Source: Fistularia commersonii
Lineage: Eukaryota; Chordata; Actinopteri; Syngnathiformes; Fistulariidae
Length of the DNA stretch: 64,000 bases
NCBI GenBank assembly: GCA_037954325.1
Contig: JBBMNZ010000026.1
Location: forward strand, 5,707,501-5,771,500
Direction of reading: 5' to 3'
Each line of letters begins with the position of its first letter. Position 1 is the first letter of the stretch. The position numbers and the translations under genes were made by a program. Shown in pieces: positions 35,801-49,500 of the stretch. The notes under the pieces are model-generated. The model ran no database searches and was not told the origin of the DNA. It was given only the letters and a program-made list of their open reading frames with translations.

Positions 35801-38615
35801 TGTTTAAAAAATAAATATACTCTAATTTGTCTGGTAATAATCATGTTGTTTTCATATCCTTTGATTTTATTCTGTTAATGTCATGATTAGGATACTGGAA
35901 AAACAGTGACAGTGTTCCGCTTCCAAGCAAATGAAGGAAGATTGCCTCATTGGAAATATCTGGGGAGATATTGCTCTCACTACAAGCTCATCAAGGACCT
36001 CCTTTTTGGGGTTCATCTGGAGAGCAACAAGCCCAGACTGCTCTCCCTGGGCATGGACCGCCATCTGGTACGTGTCCTTTTCTCAGAGATGTGGTGAACT
36101 GTGGTAATGTTGTTTGCATTCAGGATTTTAACACTGGCCACTCTGTACATGTATGGCATTGGGAAAAAAAAAATAGGTTGAGTACGACTTGGAAAACAGT
36201 GACCTGAACAATCTTCTTATCTTGAGTTCGGAACGCATTGAGCAAAGTGCCGTGCCGATGTGCATGACCTGGTATCCTCCCCTGACTGCGGAGCAATTTC
36301 TTCTCGTTGCCTCAGACAAATACAAAATGAAGCTTTTAAACAGCACGACCAAGATGTGCAGGTCTGTAAAATATTTTTAACAAGATTAGTCCGATTGTGA
36401 GACGCGATCATCTGATGAGAACATGTTCTCTCTTACTTCAAAACAGAAAGACCCTCCTCGGCCCAGTATATGGAAGTCCCATTAAGAAAATCACCAATCT
36501 TCCTCTGGCTAAAGAGAGGGACACAAACTCTTATTACATGGCGTACATCACAGAAGACAAGGTTTGAGCTTGCTTAGTAATTTTAGCCAACTTTGTCGCT
36601 AATTGAAATACAATTTTTTTTATTTTAAAATTCTTTGTGAGGAGTGAAATTATATTCTGTGGAAAAATGACCAAAATAATCTTGTTGTTGTCAGTTGATA
36701 ATCTACAGGCTTAAGTTGACCTGTATATAAAGATATATTGCGTTATAAACTATAATAGACAGTTTGTAACAAACCATGAAACGCTTATAGCAAAAACATA
36801 TACCGTTCACTGACACTGAACAGATGTTTCCTTGCTTTGAAATGGTTTTATATTTATGATATCCAAGGTCATTCATTCTCGTGAGCCAGATGGGTACCAT
36901 TTATTTCTTGGTCGAATACTACCTAGTCAAATATTTAAGTGATAACTAGCACAAGAGTTCAGCATGCTTAAGTTTGTCATCCTTCATCCAGGTTGGTCTC
37001 CAGATTCTGCCTCTAGATGGGAACCCTTACAGGACCAACGCCTTGATCTGCCATACAAAAGGCGTCTCTGCTTTTGCCTGTTCCAATGATGGCCGGTTTA
37101 TTTTCACCGCAGGGGGATCTGACTGCACTGTCCTGTCGTGGGAGATCAGCTTGGAGTAAGGTTTATTGACTTACATGATGAGAAATATAATCACTCATCT
37201 GTTAATACAGTGCATGCTCTTTCTGTTGGTGAATATAGTGCTTTGGAGGCAGCAGCGGCTTTGGGAGGAAAGGACCTGATACCCTTTTACACTCTGTTAG
37301 ATGGAGGTAGAGATGGCAAATTTTACAGGGTAAATTTAATTTTTTTTTATCCTAATTTTCTATACCTCAGATGGCATATGGTAAAATAAAAAGGTCGGCG
37401 TTCAAAACCCTGTCTCATCTTTGGGTGGACATCGCTGACCAACATTGATTGCAGTGTCACTTTACCACATGACTAAATCACGTCTGATAATATATTCTCA
37501 ATTTCTGAATATTTTCTAAAACCCCTGGAAATAAACTTCTCTGTTCTCAGGAGATGGAAGACTTTTTCTATTTCTGTCAAATTCGTCATCAGGGCATTGA
37601 TTCAATGGAGACACGACAAGTGTCAACTAAAATCCCTCTAACAGAGGTCCCATCACTGATGCGGGCTTTGGCCTACTTCCCCTCTGAGCAAGAGGTACAG
37701 TGTATGTGATAAATACATTTTGTGGCTTGGTTGTCCAACGAATTCTTAGTCCTCACAATTTGTTTTCATTATTTTACCAGATAGAAGACATGACAAATGA
37801 AGTCAAGTTCAGCAATTATGCAGAAACAGGAAAATATGTGTCTGATATTGATCTTGAGGAGTTTATCAAGCTGTATATTAACCATCGGCCAGCCTTCGGC
37901 ATCTCTATGGATGAGCTTCGTCAAGCATTTAATGTCCTTGCTGGCGGTAAGAGTACAGGACAACCAGTTCTGCAGAGACATGACCTGCTGGAACTCCTTC
38001 AGGTTCGAGGTATGTTGCTCAATATGCACTAAGGAAGGTTAAGTTGCTAATTTTAAGATGGGCTTGAATGTCTGTCTCATTACTTAGAAAACATTTGCTG
38101 TTCTACTCCTTTTATATTTAGCTCCTTTTATTTAACAGCTTGAATTAATTTTTGTGACACTCATTTATTGAGATGAGAAGTTATAGTCATGTGTTTGATG
38201 TTGATTGCCACCTGAATCTTCTCGGGGTTTTGATTTTTTTCCTTTACCATGATTCTTTCTGTACCTCAAATCTACTCATTTTTGAAAAATGTAACCTGTG
38301 TGAGTTTCCAGAACATGATTCTGCTTGAAATATTCTACAACAAATTTTCACACACACCAGGGTGTTAATTCCTACATTTCTATAAGTCCATGTTGGTCCA
38401 TGTTCACATGATGGTTCACAGGAGAGCCCATGACGGAGGATGAAGTTGCAGAATGTTTCAGCACCTTTTTAGGTCTCCGGGAAGAAAGAGAAAGGGAAAG
38501 TTGTGAGCACGGCATCTGCGATTCTGACAGTATGTACAAGAAAAGCTTGAATCAGCGTCAAGGAAATGATAAAAACTGCTGCAATAACATGATTACCTTC
38601 CGTGTGCGTGTATGC

Positions 38616-38654
<39 letters not shown>

Positions 38655-38781
38655 AGGTGGAGAATCAGACTATTCTTTGGAGGCTGTCATCCCAGATGAA
38701 ATATCCATGGAAGTGTTTGCAGGTCAAATCCTTGGCTTCCACTCATTAACACAAAGTGGTCGATCCTCCTCTCCAGAATAA
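32851..38781 (+). CDS. cfap251: Cilia- and flagella-associated protein 251 (WDR66), WD-repeat protein
   Basis: Twenty exons join in frame to 1002 residues: 32851-33111, 33235-33375, 33472-33581, 33665-33773, 33902-33982, 34073-34150, 34236-34274, 34370-34641, 34733-34909, 34997-35247, 35376-35527, 35891-36067, 36177-36361, 36447-36561, 36992-37155, 37239-37329, 37551-37694, 37781-38009, 38422-38529 and 38657-38781. A short acidic N-terminus (about 85 residues, shorter than the mammalian Glu-rich one) leads into two WD propellers (LDWLFGVN, SIVMIWDSYSG, GILKVWDYNCK, SDCTVLSWEI). A C-terminal region with EF-hand-like helices follows (GISMDELRQAFNVLAGGKS, MTEDEVAECFSTFLG). CFAP251 is a radial spoke 3/calmodulin-associated complex subunit of motile axonemes, needed in mammalian sperm tails. 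Exon 7 could instead end at 34268. Confidence 0.95.
38604..38652. repeat. (GT)n microsatellite abutting the last cfap251 acceptor
   Basis: An imperfect GT/GC run that ends directly before the TCCCAG acceptor of the last cfap251 exon, inside a 127-bp intron. Confidence 0.85.
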
Positions 38782-38871
38782 ACAACTTTCATCATAATTC
38801 TAGAAGCTGCATTGTGTGGATGAGCCTTTGACTTGGTGCTACTCTGCTGAAGGTTCTTTTATATCCACAAA

Positions 38872-38877
38872 AATAAA
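38872..38877 (+). terminator. cfap251: Polyadenylation signal of cfap251
   Basis: AATAAA about 90 bp after the cfap251 stop. Confidence 0.75.
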
Positions 38878-40508
38878 CGAAAAAGAAACCGAGGAATGCA
38901 AATGTTTAAAAAGAATGATTTTACACTGATGTATTCAAAAAATGTAAGTAACATTTAGTGCCACTTAATAACTTCAAGAAAGGTAATTATAGGTAGGTAA
39001 TTATATAGTTTGATGCAATTGATGTTTAATATAAACAGAAAAGAGAAACTCATGTTTTGAGGATCTTTTGTTTTTTCTCTACTGAACAGTAAATCATACA
39101 ACAAACATTGCATATGTGTTAAACCAAGATTTCTGTGTGCCGATACACTTCTTTTTTTAAAATGTCCTTTAAAAAGAGGGATGATTGCTTTGGCAAACAG
39201 GATACAGGGGTCATTGATAATTGAAGATAAAGTCTATAATGAACCATGATTCAAGTTTCGTACACACTCAATGCCTTGTTTGAGATTATACTCTTCATGT
39301 CTAGAGTTTTCATAAATATTCAAGTTTAAATGTACTTATAGAGCGATGCTGCCATTCCTGCTCAGTGTCATAAAGTACTCCAAAGTTTAGATTTCACTGA
39401 TACTTTGCTCTCCATTTTCACAGAACACCACAGATGAATTAGCATACACAAACTTGAAGCCTGGCAAGCTTGTTTTTAATGTAAATAATACATTAGTTTG
39501 ATTAAGTACAATTATGGAAAAATCTACTTAAATCAATACCCAACTGTGATAAATGTTAGTTGTCTCTATTGTTTTTACAAATAAGATATTTTGCATAACA
39601 GAGGCTAAAAAGAATATTTGGTAAGTCTTCCTTTTTGTATTTTAATATCAACTTGCTATATATTTTTAAAGGTCAATTTTGTTCTGAACTTAATAACAAT
39701 GACAAAAACATACAGGTCTGTGTTTCCACTGGACAAGTTATGTATTGATTTATGTTTTTCCAGAATCAAAAATCCCTGAATCCTCCTCTTACCAGCTGAG
39801 ATGTTTCAGTTACTAATAAACCAACAATTAAAAAGATGAAACTCATTTAGAAATACAAATAGGGAAAAAAAAAGTGTGACATATAAAGGTATGATAATAA
39901 AGTAACTGTCAGTTAAAGAGTGTTAATATATCTATGATAGTTAATTGAACAAGTTTCAGGTACTACTAAAGAATGAACCCAATATAAAAATCTCTATGCA
40001 GTAAGAAAAGGTAAATAAAAGTTGGGTTCATAAAAGTGGGATAATAAAGTAACTTGTGGGTTAGAGAGTGTTAGAATCTCTATAATCAACTTTGAAAATG
40101 TTCACACACACCCAAACGAAGGATTTAATCTCACGTCTGACAGGAGACGACAGTATGGATGCAGGAGGGGCCCAATGGTGGGCGAGGCCCGGATCTTGAC
40201 CAATCAGAATCCATCATACACAGGAACTTCCTGCTCACCACACGGCGGAGCTTGCCCAGATCGCAGTTGTTTTTTTGTCAACTAGTCCGGGCAACAAGAA
40301 CATACCAAGATAACAAGTTTACTTGGGACGATGTAATAGAAATAATTCGCGTTAAGATGGGTGAACAGAGTGTCCTGAATCCACGGAAGAAAGTGGACAA
40401 ACTTTAACCCATAGCCAACCTCAATTTTTCCAGCCTAATGAACGGGATAGTTTGATGGGTTTTTAGCTCGCCGGCTAACGTTAGCTATTTGTCCGGTACG
40501 TCAACGAC
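38878..40508. other. CFAP251-MLXIP intergenic DNA
   Basis: AT-rich, without a BCL7A gene, which separates these two genes in mammals. Two related segments (about 39874-39955 and 40020-40100) share GATAATAAAGTAACT and AGAGTGTTA..ATCTCTAT, an old local duplication. The last 100 bp upstream of the mlxip start are more GC-rich and probably include its promoter and 5' UTR. Confidence 0.5.
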
Positions 40509-43500
40509 ATGGCTCACAGAGAGGTGTCTTCTCGGCAGAAATACCGTCACCCGCCGGCGGTGATAAAGCAAGAGCCGGACGACGACTCGGACACGGAGGA
40601 GAGTCATTTGGTGCTGAGGAGGACGGAGGGGCTGGAGTCCCAGGTCATCCACAGCGGGCACTTCATGGTGTCCACGCTGTACAGCGAGCACCCACCGAAA
40701 AAGGGCTACGACTTCGACACTGTCAACAAACAGACCTGTCAGACTTATCGCTTCGGCAAGGCCAGCATGTCGCACCTCTCCATCGACGCTTCTCTCACAA
40801 AACTGTTCGAGTGCATGACGCTTGCCTACAGGTACGTTTCTTTTTGGTTTTCTCCCATCGCCTGTTGCGGCTGCAGACGTGAGCACGCACAGCGTTGGTA
40901 AACAGAGGCGCCTATCCCCATCTCCTGTACTCATGGCTGTTTAACCCGGGACACACTGGTGTGAAAATGTTGCTGTCACGAGTGTGCCCTCTGTTAAACT
41001 TCCTGTTGACCACATGTTTCACTTCTGCCTGGTGGTTGAAAATGTGCTCACACCAAGTTTATCAGAGGTAAACATTTGAAGGGCTTGTCTTCAAGAAGAA
41101 TGGGCGGTATTGTTGTTATCTGAGGTCTGAGGATTCCTCAGAATCTGTCACTGAACCACTGTTGCAGCTCATCAGATTGATGACTTACTGTTTACTTACT
41201 GTTAAAGACAACTAGTATTTGATTCGAACTTCTTCAGTGACTGTAAAAAATGTTTTTAATGATTCAACTTAACCCATAAGAAGATGTACAATGATCTACT
41301 CAGGCTTAAAATATTATGGCCTCATCAAGTCACTGACATATGTTCGGATTCACTGAAAGATAGTTGCCCCTGACTATGCCAACAATTAGAAAAAGGTAAA
41401 TTATTTTCTATGAAGCACTCAAATTTCATTGATGGAATACAGGATAGAAAACTAGTAGGAATAACCTTTCAAACTGCGACACACATGATAATGAATACAT
41501 GAAAATCATATCAAATTTTCACTTAATTCTCATTATGGGTCAAGTCAGAGCATGCAAAACTGGAATCATTACAGTCGCTCGAGCCGTTTTAATCAAATAC
41601 TAGTCGTCGCTTGTAATTTCCTCAGTCAATAACATTCTTTGATTACCGACTGGTCTTATTTTGAGAAACAGTAACTCACCTAGCCGATGAGTTGCAACAC
41701 TGGTTTAACTCCTGATTCTGAGAAAACTGTCTAAGTATGTTAAATCACATAATTGTAATCATCCCTTCTTGAAGACAAACCCTTTGCCGTTTTTCCCTGA
41801 GCAATTTTTTGTTCGAGCAGGAAGAACACAGTCTCGATATTGAGCCAAAATAAGCTTTTGGCAAAGTTGGAGCATACTTTGTCAGTGTTGCTCAAGGCTA
41901 TGTGAGTTTTGAAAATGCATCCAAATACGCAGACGCTGTTCTGCCCTGGAGAGATGAAATAGTTATGCGTTGATTGTGTGGAGAGAACGTTTCGGAAGTA
42001 CAACTCAATGCTTGTTCAGAATTATTGAATCCACCTATTATGAGATGTGGAGGCGTAACAGTCTTGCCAGGCAACTCTAGATCAGCTGATAGAGCAGAGG
42101 AGCAGGGTCTCCATGACTGATTTGGAGCGGGAAACTACCTTTGAGTCAATAACCTCCTGTATTTGTGTCAGTTTATACAAAATAAATTTGCAGAGTCCAT
42201 TATGGTGTCACGCTGTGGTTTATTTAGCTGTGTTGTTTTGTAGTGCAGGATTGGTGGTGTGCTTTTGAACTCTTGATCCCTTGCTCCCCAAAGGTAATTG
42301 TATCCAAGTGGGTCAGATGAGCTGGAAGGGAGTGAGGGCTGGATCACACTGAGAAGGAGGCGGGTTTCCATTGTAGAACTTTGCCATTAAGAAGTCATCC
42401 ATAGTTGGCATTGCAGCCAACTTCATGGTCTAAATACAGGACGAGCACCAGATATCAAAACATGTCAAAGGCCAAACTCCATAGAATCACACTTGGAGGA
42501 GAATGGCTTTAAAACAGTGAGAACAATAAGTTTTGATATTGTTAAATATCAGACAATATCAGAGTTCAAAGAAATGCCATTGATTTTCACATGTTGGTCT
42601 GTCCAATAATGGAACTTGATAGAGTTAGAATGTAATTTCAGCACGATTCTCAAAAAGTAGCTGTAATAGTAATCAAACGCCATATTACGGTAATACTCTT
42701 CCCATCAACGAATATCCAAATGCACTGCAGAAAGCAAAGTAGAAATTTCTTTGTACAGGGAAACACTTTTCTACACTGTACATGTGACAATAAATGCTTT
42801 GAATCTTGAACTAAATATGACCAGATGTCATCAACTTTTTCCTTTGGATGGCAATTTCCTTGTAAACAATGTAGCGTGATACTTTAATGAGCCTTGAAAA
42901 GTAAACATGTGATAGCCACATTAATGGGAGAATAATTCATGCTGATATTGTTGGTACTTAAAGACAAAAGCAGAATCCCCCTTGTCTAAAACTACAGCCA
43001 AAAATATTAATTGGTTCATGAATTTAACCAGAGAAGCTATAAACTGTAAAGGCTGTCCAGGCAACATGTTCAAAGCCAGAATGCTTGGCTCACATTACCC
43101 TGGATCTCTATTTCCAGATATAGCGTTACTGTAGTATTACTGCCAGCTGCTCGGAGGATTCCCTCTGACTGAGAAAATGGCACCAGCTTGGGATCATCAG
43201 GACTAATAATATACCAAGAAAGAAATACAGCCAATCACCATTTTACTGTTGTTTATCCAAAAGGAGACCTGATTGCATTTTGATATTGGAGTCCCTTCGT
43301 GTGAACCAACCTGTACTTCCACTTGCCTGTTTAAAGAATTGCAATCATTTCTTTACTCTATTTTTTGTGAAGATTTTTACAAGAGAGAACATTTACTTTA
43401 TCATCAGAAATTTATCATCAGAAATTTAACTAGTCATACTGTCTCGCTGACTTTTTACAGGATTACATTTCATGATCTTACAGGAAAGCAAACGTGGAAC

Positions 43501-46500
43501 TGCAAATTGCAACGATTGCAATTGCCAATAGGGAGCGCCATCTTGGCTACAGCGTAAACATTGGCCAATAATTGGATAAAAGTCAAACAGATGCCTTCCC
43601 CTTAAATGCAGTATTACTACCCCAGTCAACATGTCTTTTTTACTTCACTTTACTTCACTTCACTAATTTCTCAAAAGATATTTTAAAGTTTTCTAATTAG
43701 GGTCCATTTTTCTAGAATATGGTTCAGTTTAGAGTGAAATAGACACAACACAGGTTTACTAAAGAAAAGAACACAAATCACCTTTGCCTGTGTGTCTCTT
43801 AGTCACATCCACTTGTCACTCTTCACCAACTTCCCATTGTGTCCATCTACAAAAGAGGGCCAAAAACGCTGAACTCTTTGGCTCAGAATTAAAGTTCATA
43901 ACAAGAGAGTAATATTGCATTTTCTTGACTGAAGGTGTCTTTTTCATTATTAACTGTTGTTCTTTTTTTGTTTTGTTTTTTCCAGTGGTAAATTGGTGTC
44001 TCCCAAATGGAAGAACTTTAAAGGCCTGAAGCTCCTCTGGAGAGACAAGATCCGCCTCAACAATGCCATATGGAGAGCCTGGTATATGCAGTGTAAGAAT
44101 TCTTCGCTCTGTTAATTTGGTGTCTTTACCACCACAGTCCGTGGCACTAACATTTCAGAGCTTCGAGGACCATCTTGCAGCCCTGAATTATTCAAGACAA
44201 CGGAAATAAAAGGCTTAACAGGCTTTTCTGAATATCAATGTTGTTGTGTTGAAACAAAACACTCAGAAAAATCTGAGCACTTCTTTCACTCACTTCTCAT
44301 ATTTTACGATACGCAACCAAGAATAGCCTCAGCAGAGTAAATCTAATGTTGCGTTCAAGGAGCTTCTTGAGGTAGTTTAAACATGGAGGACTTTGAGCCG
44401 AGGATCTACCCTTTTGCATATATTCTAATCTTTAGGACTCGTAGTGTCTGTTCCACAGAGGTTTTGCTTTTCCTATCTGTCCTGGTTTGCATGTTTTATG
44501 GCACAAAATTAAGACAATGGGTTTCATGATGTGTGACAAGTCACCCATGAAGAGTTTCATACTCATTTTCTACTCCTCTCTTGGTCACATATTTTGTGTT
44601 GTGCTTGACTGATATGTTTATGCTAAAAAAAAAGCAAGCGTTCTGCCAAAAGGAAATGTCATAGAGCTTTTAAAGCATTCCTGGATATGAGCACTTATTA
44701 TAAGTCACGAACTGATATGGAAAAGAGGAATCATGTTTTGTTTCATGCTAGCAACATAGTTTGTTTTAATCACCAGACGTGGAGAAAAGGGAGAATCCTG
44801 TTTGCCACTTTGTCACCCCCCTCGATGGAAGTATGGATGTGGACATTCACCGCTCCTCAGAGGTAAATTGAGCTAAGTGTCATCACGGTGTCCAATGGTT
44901 ATGAGTGCAGTGATGGAGAGAAATGATAATAAGATGCATATGAGATGAATTCAAAAATGCAAATCAAGGCTATTCTAGTGTTTTCATGGATAAACAGAAG
45001 TATTTCAGAACACAAATAGACCATATTTGCTGAAAAAGCAGTTAAGTGGTAATTCAGTACCAGGCCAATGGTCCTAAAGCTGCATCTCCAGGTTTGCACA
45101 TCATATGAGACACAAAAGAATCTTATCTCAGTGTTGTTGTTGCAGAAATATATTGCTCTGCTATCCGAGCAGATACTTGATACTCTTATTTAAAAACTCA
45201 AACATGGTCTGAAGATAATCTACATACACATTAAACAATGGGTTTGCAGTTAATAGTGATGTTTCCTTCATCCCTTCCTTCTATCGCCTTTCACCACCTT
45301 TTCTCAGGTTATATCTCATGAGGGGAAATGCTGGAAGCGAAGAATAGAAATTGTCATTAGAGAATATCACAAATGGAGGACATATTTTAAGAAAAGGGTA
45401 AAGTACTAAGCCATTTTTTCCCAAATAAATCTGTTGGTAATCAAAATATTATAAAACATGTATTGTAAACATTTTAACAAATGTGGCATTACCCCCCCCT
45501 CTCTTGCAGTTACAAAAGCACAAGGATGTTGACCTGTCAAGTTTGCTCAAGGTATGCAGAAAAACTTGCATCATGATCACCCCCCCCCCGATTCTCCATG
45601 CTTTATTTAGGAATTTCATTGTACAGGGAAACACATTACACTGTGCATGTGACAATAGATGCTTTGAATCCTTTATCAACAATATTGTCCATGTCAGAAC
45701 AATCACACATCAGCACACATCCCAGAGAGCCTGTGAGCCATGATTGATCTTAACATATCGGGACAACAGTGACTTAACTGTTGTGAGAGTGTATACTATT
45801 AAAATATCAGAGAGAGAAAAATCAGTAGAAGATTGACTGCAATGTTACGGAACCCTTCACTAAGGTTGAATAATTATGCATTACTGGTCATGACAATATA
45901 GCCATCTACTCATATTCACACACTTAATAAACACTGATATACGATATGCTTAATCATATAAATTAATTTTCCTGTTTGCGCTCTGTGTCTTTACCATTTG
46001 AAATAAACAATTTGGTGACAATGACATGAATAACAAAATCTGAAGAGCATAAAATAACTTGTGGGAAGCCTGAATACATATGTTTCCATTTGTGATCTTC
46101 AAGTTATAGTCACAAGCATCCTCACCGGTAACGCTAACCCTGCCGTTGTGGCAATGAAATGTGCATCTAACGGGGGCTGAGTGATGTATTTATTTTAAAA
46201 ATGTTTCCAAATTTTGAATCTGAATTTTTGTCAATTTCCCAGTCATCTCTTTGTTGCTGATTTTCAGTTAGCAACAAACACATCTGACATTTTAAAATAT
46301 CCAGTTTGTTCTCTCTAGTTTTGTGTCAATCCTTGCCAAATTTGAATGTAATGTTTCCTTTTCTTTGTAATGCTTTGTCTCTCATCTAAAAAGGACATTT
46401 GACTATTGTTTTTTTTTAACTAAATGTTTTTTTTTAAACAAAGTAGCTTGAGCACTTGCGTTGATTTACATCTTAACTAGCACATGAAGTGTTTTGCAAG

Positions 46501-49500
46501 CGTGCACATTTTGCTCACTCTTGGTTTTGTTGTTGTTCAGTGTATTTAACTGGCTGTCACTCAACCCTGCATGCTTTGTGTCATTTACCTGCTTGATGCT
46601 TGCATTTTGAACTCTCAAGGGGCAAGAGGAGCAGTTGTCCCTGTTTGGGGAAGTCTCTCCAGACATGCTGCGTGTCTCCTTTCATCAGGATGATGAGATC
46701 ACTGGACGCCGTGCGCCTCGCAAGAGTAACGACATGCCCGCCCCCATGGAGATGGACCCACTCTTCGACATGGATGTTCTGATGTCTGAATTTTCAGACA
46801 CCTTATTCTCCACGATAGCGTCGCACCAGCCGATCGCCTGGCCCAATCCAAGAGAGATTGGTGAGAAATATTTTTCTCATTTTGATTAATATGTTAGCAT
46901 AGAAATTATTTTTCAATGAAGCGGCAATGAGTCTGAGGATCTCACCAGTATGTTTTTTAAAATGCTGGAACGTCTTCACCCTCTCCTTCAACCTCTCACA
47001 GCTCATGCAGGGAATGCAGACATGATCCAGCCAGGGCTCATCCCTTTACAGCCCAACCTGGACTTCATGGACTCCTTTGACCCCCTGCAAGGTAGTGATA
47101 AAGCTCACCTAGTGGATGCACACATTATTGGTGCACGTGTAATGGGAATCACGCTGCCTATGTTCTAGTAACTGCTACAGCTGTTGCCTTAGCCTAACAA
47201 AAAAAAAGTAGTGTGGTTTTACTAACCCCTTGCTAACATAGAGACTCTTGTTTCAGACTTATTTCACAGCCTCCGTCAGCCCGTCTTCCCCTCTGTTTCC
47301 CCCACTGCCTCATCTGTCACCCCTCTACCCAGCAGCAGCTCACAGTCACAGGTAATGACGGAGCCGAGGCTCGGTCCCTAACACACACCACCAGCTGGAC
47401 AGAAATTTGAAATTTGCTTCCTTTTTTTTTTTGTGCATTTTGAAGATTTCCCTTCACATCTTCTACCACCTTTCTTTCTCAATGTAGTTACACACACACA
47501 AAAAAAAAAACAATATAACATAATAATAATAATACTAAACATAATTTCAAACCATTTGTCATATATGACTAGTTGCTTGAACTGCTTAACATTGAAATTA
47601 TCTTCTTTTGTGAATCAAACTGCCTCTATATGAATAGCTGATTATTCTATTACTGTTTACTTTCTGCGGCGCCACCAGAAGTTATTTACTTTGGCCAAAA
47701 GTACATTTCAAAGGTTCTGGTCCGTCACCAAACACAAATGTGATCGGTGAACCCGGGAGACTTCTTCAAATCACATGAAAATACATTTAGTCTGAGTTTT
47801 AAGGAAAAGATTTGTGAGCTCTCAGCACTTTCTGTCTTTGTAATGACATGGTTGCTGTTGTTGTTCAGAGTTATTAAAATGAATAACGTCCAGATACGGA
47901 CTGGATGTTCTTCTGAAATTCTTAGATTAAGGGGTGGAAGAAAAACGTGAGAGCTATTATAATGCTCAGATGTTTAAGTTGTGTTAGAATATTTTCATCT
48001 TAAATCTAATCACTACAAATGATACTATAGGATAGTTATAGGATAGTTATAGGATAGTAAAGATAGGGGATCTTTACATTAGTTCTGACCACACACAGAC
48101 ACACACAGGACAGAAGCTTTTGCACATAAACTCAACACGTTCAAAATCGGGAAAAAAATAATCTGTCTGACACAGGTGATCATAGATGAACATTTCTGTA
48201 ACATTAGTTAAAAAGTTGTATTGTGTCTGCAGCTATGGTAATGTATTGCAGTTTTCCCATTTTAGGCAGCCGGAGAAAATCATAATGTCATGGCCAAATG
48301 TGCATTTGAACATTCAAAACTTGTTATCGATACAAGCGTGCTTTTCTAGATAAATATGAATGACTAACGTTTCTTTCAACTGAACGATCATAAGCAGCAA
48401 AGTAGAGAAAGGGCTCATTTCCAGCTAATATGTTCTTTATTTTCCCTTTAATCATCCTTTGCCAGGCCCAGTTAATGTCTTCCATGCAGCTCTCGGGCAG
48501 CCACATCGCCCCTGCAGGCCTGCTGGCCAGCCCTTCCACCATGGCCAGGCAAACCAGCGGGACACGTGCTGTCGATGCCCTGAACTACGCGCCTCTTTTT
48601 CCGGGTCAAGTGGCAGCCACCGATCAAGTCAGCGTGTCCCCCGTCTCTCAGCCAATATGCCATGACCCTCTGGCCCAGTGTCTCCCAGGTCAGGATATCG
48701 CCCCGGCAGCATCCATGGTTCCCCCCTCTCTGGACAGCACCTCGGCCCTGGACGAGACCGTAGAGCCCTCTGTGATCGCACACACGGCCTCCCCCCCAGT
48801 CACGCCCGGCGCCACGGCCGCCACCTTCAGCCAGAGCTCAGAATACAGCTCGGTATCCACGCAGCCCGCCCCGCCCGCGTCCCAGATCCAACCCTTGGCT
48901 CAACTGCCCTCCACCCCTACACAGCCCTCACAAACATTCGCCCTTCCTCGCCCTTTTCAGTCGTCGGCCACCGGCAAAAACCGCCACGTGCCTAGGATTG
49001 CCCCCGCTAACCAGATCCCCTCCCCCCACCTTATCTTCACAGGTCTGTTGTGCCTTATTTTACAAATCAAACTGCTGCTGATATTTAACCTTATGTTAAT
49101 AAGGTTACTGCAAGTCTAAGAAAAGGAAATAAGTCCAGCTTAGTTTTACCAGGTGACACTTACATTTATGGCTAAAAAGAACATTATTTTCAGTAGATTT
49201 CTTTAACTTCTAATCTACGGACAACTGTTTTTAAACGACACGCTACATTAGTCTAATAATTATAGCAGCTGGGTTTATGTCAAGCTTCATACTGTTGTGA
49301 ATCTAATCATTCAAAATGATATCATGTTTTGTAGGAGCACTCTTAACCTCACATAAATCACTTATTTACATCCAGGGAAAATTGTAATTTATGGTGACGA
49401 TCGGTTTTATTTCTGGTCCCGGTGTGCAGGGTGAGTGGTTTCATAGATGAATGGACCAATTAATTGATATCACTCACAAATGAAAGTGTGTACGATTAAC

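Noticed and set aside
40159..40407. 82-residue open frame just upstream of mlxip
   Set aside because: No homology, lies in the presumed promoter/5' region, and no splice link to the mlxip frame was found.
48472..48783. Antisense open frame opposite the Ser/Pro-rich mlxip exon
   Set aside because: Shadow of GC-rich coding sequence; the plus frame matches MondoA and is flanked by splice sites.
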